From Verpa conica (lineage: Eukaryota; Ascomycota; Pezizomycetes; Pezizales; Morchellaceae), in assembly GCA_033030425.1 (NCBI GenBank), contig JAUFSD010000016.1:310001-374000 (forward strand): DNA of 64,000 bases, given 5' to 3'. The position numbers and the translations under genes are program-made. The notes under the pieces are model-generated. The model saw only the letters and a list, made by a program, of their open reading frames with translations, had not been told where the DNA came from and searched no databases. Below are positions 58,707 through 64,000 of the stretch, in pieces. The first letter of the stretch is position 1. The number at the start of each line of letters is the position of its first letter.

Positions 58707-60899
58707 ATGGGGCCCATAACGAGAGCTGAGAGGGAGCGGATATCCCCCTGGATAACACAGGAGAAAGGCCATGAATTGAAAGAACGGGAGTCGAAGGAAC
58801 ATGAAGTGCGAGAAATATTGAAGGAAGATGACAATAACGAATCTAAGGACCTTCTTCGGGAAGAGACGACTGACTATCCATCTGCGTCAAAACTTGCAAT
58901 TATCATGGCGGGTCTATGCTTTGGAAGCTTGCTGATAGCTCTTGATACTACAATTATTGGTAACTACTCATAACCCCTGGAAACTAGCTTCACTAGCTCA
59001 CAAACAGAAAAGCTACACCTATTCCTAAGATTGTAGAGGATTTCAGTTCTATCAACGATGTCGGCTGGTATGGTTCTGCATATCTACTCACGGTCACGGC
59101 TTTTCAACCTAGCTACGGAAAAATCTACAAGCATTTTAGCGCGAAATGGACCTTCCTTGCAGCAATTGCTATTTTTGAGAGTATGTACTATCCTCGAGTG
59201 CTCAATAGAAGTTTGCTGATGGCGGAGGGGAGAAAAGTTGGTTCGATTGTATGTGCTGTCGCGCATAACTCACCTACTTTCATTGTCGGGCGGGCCATAG
59301 CGGGCTTAGGGGCAGCTGGTGTCCTCCAGGGGGCATTATGTATCGTGGGGTTATGTGTTCCATTACGGAAAAAACCCATCTATATGTCGATAGTGATGGG
59401 AGTTTTTGGACTTTCGAGTGTTTTCGGACCACTGCTCGGAGGGGTCATAACCGATCACTGGTCCTGGAGAGGGTGCTTCTGGATTGTATAACTCCTACAA
59501 CTTTTTTTCCAGTGGTGTTTAGAGCTAATTCTACATCACTACAGAATCTTCCACCAGGCGGGGTTACAGTTGCTTCCATCATACTGTTTTTCAATGTTAC
59601 CGAAGACGCAACTGAGAAGACCATCCCACTTAAACGGAAATTGAAGGCACTAGATTTCCCAGGAGCTGTTTTACTTATCAGCGCGGTCGTTTGTCTACTC
59701 TTCTCGTTACTGTGGGGTGGTAATGAGTATCCTTGGAACGCCCCTAAGATCATTGGCCTATTCGTAGGATTCGGTATAATTGGGTGCATCTTTGCAGTAC
59801 AGCAATGGTACGCAGGGGAAGATGCCACAATACCATACAGGGTCTTGGGATACCGTTCTGTGTGGAGTGGTGCTGGCTTTAACTTCTTCACCTACATGAC
59901 AATGTACATTGTGCGTAGCTGTTACTACTTTAGTATTAGTCGTATGCACCGCTAACACACGTACAGAACTCTTACTATCTCCCATTCTACTTCCAAGGAG
60001 TACAAGGGACATCTGCGACGACTAGTGGTATCCGATATATTCCATTCTGTGTATCGCAGCTTGTGGCAATCATTCTAACTGGAGCAGTGGTATCCGCTGT
60101 TGGGTTTTACGTCTGTTTCCCATAACCTTCTATCATCTATTCAATTCTCGTCCCACTAACCTATTTCATATAGTGGATATTCCTAATCGTTGGTACAATT
60201 TTGTACATTATTGGGCAAGCGCTGATGTCTACTTTTGAGGTAGACTCTACAGCCTTGAAATGGGCTGGGTATCAAGTGCTAGCAGGGTTCGGCTCTGGGG
60301 TGGGAATACAAATACCATTGACAGCGGTTCAGGTAACTTTAAGGTATAGGATTTCTCCACAAGTAATGTTTTGCTGGGTATTTATGACTGACCTCGGACT
60401 ACAGTAAGCACGATGTAACCATAGGAAACGGTAGGTCACAACCTTTACCCCCCTTATGGCGCTCCTACAGGCAAAGTAACTGATAGTTCTTGTGTACCTT
60501 AGCAATCCTTGTGTTCTTTGGGCAACTTGGCGGGTATGTTAACGGAAACCTGATCCTTCCATTCCTGGAATTCGATTGAAAACTAATGCTTATTCATGAA
60601 CCAGTTCTCTGGGTGTTTCGCTTGGTCAAACAATCTTTAATAACCAGCTTGGAGTTGAACTGCCGCGTCACACAACTGAAATTACTGCTGAGATGGTAAG
60701 AAATGTCGGGCCTGCGGGAATAAGGATGTTGGCGGAGCCAGGGCCGCTGCTGGAAGGCGTGATTGCCGCATTCTGCGTTGCTGTTATGAGAACCTTTATC
60801 CTTCCGGTCGCTTGCAACATAGCTGCGCTGATTTTTGGGGCGTTTATCGAGAGGAGAAGTGTTAAAGAAGGAGAAAAAATTGCTATGGGGGCTGCATAG
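58707..60899 (+). CDS. MFS multidrug-type exporter (DHA2 family), 566 aa, nine exons
   Basis: Proton-driven membrane exporter. Exons 58707-58959, 59013-59180, 59238-59485, 59545-59910, 59967-60110, 60174-60343, 60405-60430, 60503-60533 and 60605-60899 join in frame to 566 aa, two exons being only 26 and 31 nt. A charged cytosolic N-terminus of about 65 residues precedes LIALDTTIIATAIPKIVEDF, the DHA2 TM1 hallmark. Then come VGWYGSAYLLTVTAFQPSYG, FIVGRAIAGLGAAGVLQGAL (motif with paired Gly), FGLSSVFGPLLGGVITDHWSW (motif C) and INLPPGGV, typical of 14-TM fungal exporters. Later segments include WAGYQVLAGFGSGVGIQIP and SKHDVTIGNAILVFFGQLGG. The substrate is unknown. No cluster partner is adjacent; the nearest genes are a beta-glucosidase and a rhodopsin-like protein. 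Confidence 0.92.
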
Positions 60900-63401
60900 G
60901 GCGACATCTACCTAAATCTTAGAGATAATATCTCCTATTGATGTAATATTAACTTAATCCCATTTGGCTGGAGATAATTCGCGAAACGCCTCTACTATTA
61001 AGACACCCCTAAACTATACTAATAATCTCTCCCACCCCCACCCCCACTCCCACCCCACGATTGTGGCTTCCTATAAAAAGCTTTGACCCTAGCAAAAAAA
61101 TTCTAGCGAATTCATAGGTAAAAAAGTGGTACTAGAGGTAATAGATATTCTTAGGAGTGATCACCGGATATGCCAAGCCGTGGTGTCTCAGGTTCGCTTA
61201 CGCAATTGTTGAGGTCTGGAAATTTGTATAAGACCATACCAATAAAGACGTTTTAAGTTCAGACGAGGCTCCTAAGGGGCCCTAATATTCATTTAATCAA
61301 ATTATTATGGTCTTTCTATGGTGTAATAAATTGCTTAAGGAATTACTCGGGTGGCGTGAGGCCAGAGGTCCTATCTATTCCTATCTATTGGCGAGAAAAT
61401 TCCTACACCCTAGCCCCGAGTATCTGATCTGAGACAGTCCGTTCGCTAGTAGCAAGTGATACAAAGGCTTATTTCAACCTTTCAGTGCTGTGTTTGTGAG
61501 GTTAGTTAAAACGCCATTGAAACATTCTGTCATACGCATATAAAAGTGCTGTTAGGAGAAAGAACTACCAATAGCGCTTGCTATACTTTATGCCCTGACA
61601 TCTACTTCTCGGCTTATGCTTGACTATCACAACGTACGGCCCTTCAACCGTCGAGTAATCGGCTAATAGTAATCGTGCGATGGGAAAATGGCTATTAATC
61701 TAGAAGAGCTAAGCTAGAGGATGGTGCTTCATTAGGGTAAAATTTCCAGTATTTTAGTAATGTACCAGCGGGGGGGGGGGGAGAGGGGGGGACTCCCGCC
61801 TCAATCTAGTCGTTCATCCGGAGGAAATTGAATACACTGCCTCCCATTAGAATGCCTTGACTCAACTAGGGTGGTAAGCGCCCACATCCCCCCAGAGCTG
61901 CATCAATGCCTGGCTCGATTGATATTGAATTGTCAGCAAGGAATGCAGGACGATAACCCGAAATGGGGAGTAAGTAAGTACCCCGCCTTAAAAGGGTTAC
62001 GCACTTGTCGAAAGCCGACGCTTTTGGAACGACCTGCCTTTGCTATACAAAATCATAGATCCAGTTTTGTATGGTACCAAGACCCACTCTGTCCCAAGAA
62101 CATTAGCCTTTTTTACAAACACAGAATAGACTCTTCAACTCCTAAGCATCTGTTTACTAAACCGATTAGGTGGACGGATTACTCCTGTAATTGTTTTTCC
62201 TTTCGCAGTCCGTGAAAGCTGGATATTTGTGCAACACCAGATCATACTACCTCTTGCACACTATGTAATACTGGTGGCCCTATTATAAAGATACATTAAT
62301 AGGCAATCGAAATCTCCAGAATGGCTATTGTACATATGTATAACTCCTTGAAGAGTACACCATGCATGCATGGCATTCGTGTGGGGATCACAAGGTTTAG
62401 GCTACACTATGTAATCACTTGCCGATTGCGACTTATCGGTTGAAGGCTCGGTAAAATTCTCGCCTTGTCCAAATCTAGCCTCATAGGGTGGTGGGGTTTG
62501 GGGGAACTCAAGATATTGACTGAGGATCCCGGGTCTGTTCCTGCGCCGCGGTGTTGGCCCATGCACAAAAAGAAAACAAGCTGATTGGAATGAGTGCAAA
62601 AAGTATCAAGTCCAGCTCTATCCATAAGCCAACTAACAAATTATTCTCTCGAGACGAAACTTCATTTCTACCCTTCCGTCTAGATAACTCTCGAGTTTAG
62701 AGTCGCACGAGTTTGAAGCCGCGCGGGTCAAGTAATCTAGATTCATACCTGCCGTGGAATCATCTCAAGCCATAGCATTTATTATCTTCACACCACCATC
62801 GGGGGCTAGATTTATCTAAGCTTCTCGAATTACAAGATTTTCTCCCTTCTTACTGCTTTAAGCGAGTGCAGATCGAGAGAAGTAGCGAAAAGTACTCCTG
62901 CCTAGTTTTGACCCACTTTGTTCGATTCGACCTCGCATGTTTTCCCTCATCGTACCCCTCTATCCTCTTCGCCGTTCTCCTCGCTATCCCCTGGCCATGT
63001 GCATGATCTAGATAATGTAAGCGCGCTAGCCAAAACCCCAGTATTGAAACCCAAGCTTTGCCACCTGCCTGCCTGCCTATTGGACGAACAGCCCCATCCA
63101 CGATCCTAAGAATAGTCTTCAGGTGGTTGATATCGCTCTGCATCACCTCACTATTTGGTTGTATCTAGTCTAGCGTGGGATACATAAAGACTGTTCCTTT
63201 TCCTCTGGGGAGCCTGCCATCTGAGAGCCAGGCACCAGAAGAACTCATTGACCTTTGGGGGCCATCGGACAGTTCTACCGACGTACATATAGAACGACAA
63301 ATAAACTGCAAACACCACGTTTTTTTTAAAAACAGGCCCCATCCACGGAAATCTGCAGAAGCCACTACAGAAAAAAATAACAATACCTTTCTATCGGCAA
63401 G
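60900..63401. other. Intergenic region before the rhodopsin-like gene
   Basis: About 2.5 kb. It shows a CCCACC-rich run (61030-61056) and a G13/G7 pair of poly-G runs near 61770-61790. The 114-codon frame at 61871-62215 has no domain that I recognise and no promoter context. CT-rich DNA at 62940-63000 may belong to the promoter of the next gene. Confidence 0.4.
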
Positions 63402-64000
63402 ATGACCGCAGCAAATACATTGGTAAGTATTCGGTGAACTCTAAAACTGTTATCGCGACGCTGCTAACTCCAACAAGATCACTTGCTGGACAATCTTTGC
63501 GATCAACTTAATTGTTGTATCGTTACGTCTACTTGTTCGCCTCAAGCGCAAGAAGCAGTCTCTCACAACCGGAGACTACTTAGTGATGTCGGCACTGTTT
63601 TCCTCTCTAGTCGGATATGCAGTCTTTACTAGAAGTCTGAATAATCAGATCATCTTCGAGAACATGACTACTGGTTCTAAGTCCAGTATTCAAGGTGGTG
63701 GAGAGCAAAGCGCGAAACTCTTTTCTGCAGGGCTTCCTGCACTAGAAGCTTCATTGAAGGTTAGATAGTAATTTTTTTTTAATGCTCAAGGATGCCTATG
63801 CTAATTAAGAATGTAGCAAGCATATGTCTCTGGCTTCTTTTACTTGATCACTATTTGGCTAGTGAAGGCTGCTTTCATCCAATTCTATTTTGAAATCTTC
63901 CCGTACATCAAGAAATGGCTACGCGTTGCTCTATGGGCTACAACAATCTGGACTGGCAGTGGTTTCATCATCATGTTCTTCATGTGGGTGTTCTGGTGCA
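63402..64000 (+). CDS. Rhodopsin-like (PTH11/SAT4-type) fungal membrane protein, N-terminal part
   Basis: Partial: it runs off the window end. Exons 63402-63422 (21 nt, MTAANTL), 63478-63759 and 63817-64000 onward join in frame. The product opens with a membrane segment (CWTIFAINLIVVSLRLLVRL), a basic loop (KRKKQSLTTGDYLVMSALFS), then QAYVSGFFYLITIWLVKAAF, IQFYFEIFPYIKKWLRVALW and TGSGFIIMFFMWVFWC. The D-Y-L..A.. loop and the K-x-x-x-IQFY helix fit the fungal rhodopsin-domain family (PTH11/SAT4-like integral membrane proteins), many of which are thought to be surface sensors. The ligand is unknown. The acceptor GAATGTAG|CAAGCATATG gives the cleanest join. Confidence 0.8.

Noticed and set aside
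40938..60899. Secondary-metabolite gene cluster (LaeA-like enzyme plus MFS exporter)
   Set aside because: The two genes are 16 kb apart with a BTB gene, a membrane protein and a glycosidase between them. No synthase or oxygenase is present.
61871..62215. 114-codon plus-strand frame
   Set aside because: It has no domain, start context or flanking gene logic; length alone is not enough in a 2.5-kb gap.

Overview
The window looks like nuclear DNA of a filamentous ascomycete (Pezizomycotina). Genes are split by short introns (about 50-110 bp) with GT..AG ends and TACTAAC/CTAAC-like branch sites. The gene set is fungal: PAC1/LIS1, cobalamin-independent methionine synthase, xylulokinase, a LaeA-type methyltransferase, a GH3 beta-glucosidase, a DHA2-type MFS transporter and a PTH11/SAT4-type rhodopsin-like protein. 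I cannot fix the genus. All exon borders were read by eye from splice signals. Every complete multi-exon model of a recognised gene closes in frame.

Layout. (1) 0-5 kb is an accessory edge: an orphan gene (585-1244), a six-exon orphan with a possible nuclease-like core (1812-3425, minus), five dispersed hairpin repeats (3577-3751) and another orphan ORF. (2) 5.5-37.8 kb is a conserved housekeeping block: PAC1 and BUB3 as a divergent WD40 pair, MET6, VPS18, xylulokinase, a cytochrome b561-like membrane protein, pyruvate kinase, COQ5 and the large U2AF subunit. A small hAT-like MITE sits between MET6 and VPS18. (3) 38-64 kb is gene-poor and accessory in character: a ten-exon LaeA/UMTA-like methyltransferase, a small membrane protein, a BTB-domain protein, a secreted GH3 beta-glucosidase, an MFS exporter and the start of a rhodopsin-like membrane protein cut by the window end. 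Long intergenic stretches here hold TA-flanked MITEs, a tRNA-derived SINE-like fragment and recurring short motifs.

How the genes fit together. The housekeeping genes serve unrelated basic processes: dynein regulation, spindle checkpoint, methionine synthesis, vacuolar sorting, pentose and glycolytic metabolism, ubiquinone synthesis and splicing. PAC1 and BUB3 share one intergenic region with a long polypurine tract. The right half carries functions linked to lifestyle (secreted glycosidase, export, sensing, chromatin-type methyltransferase). It has no backbone biosynthetic enzyme, so I do not call a metabolite cluster.

Most interesting non-genic signals: the 3.6-kb hairpin repeats, whose flanking arms differ between copies yet stay self-complementary; three TIR element families with readable target-site duplications; and a 16-bp motif near CGAGTGATAYCCCATG that recurs in both orientations through the intergenic DNA.
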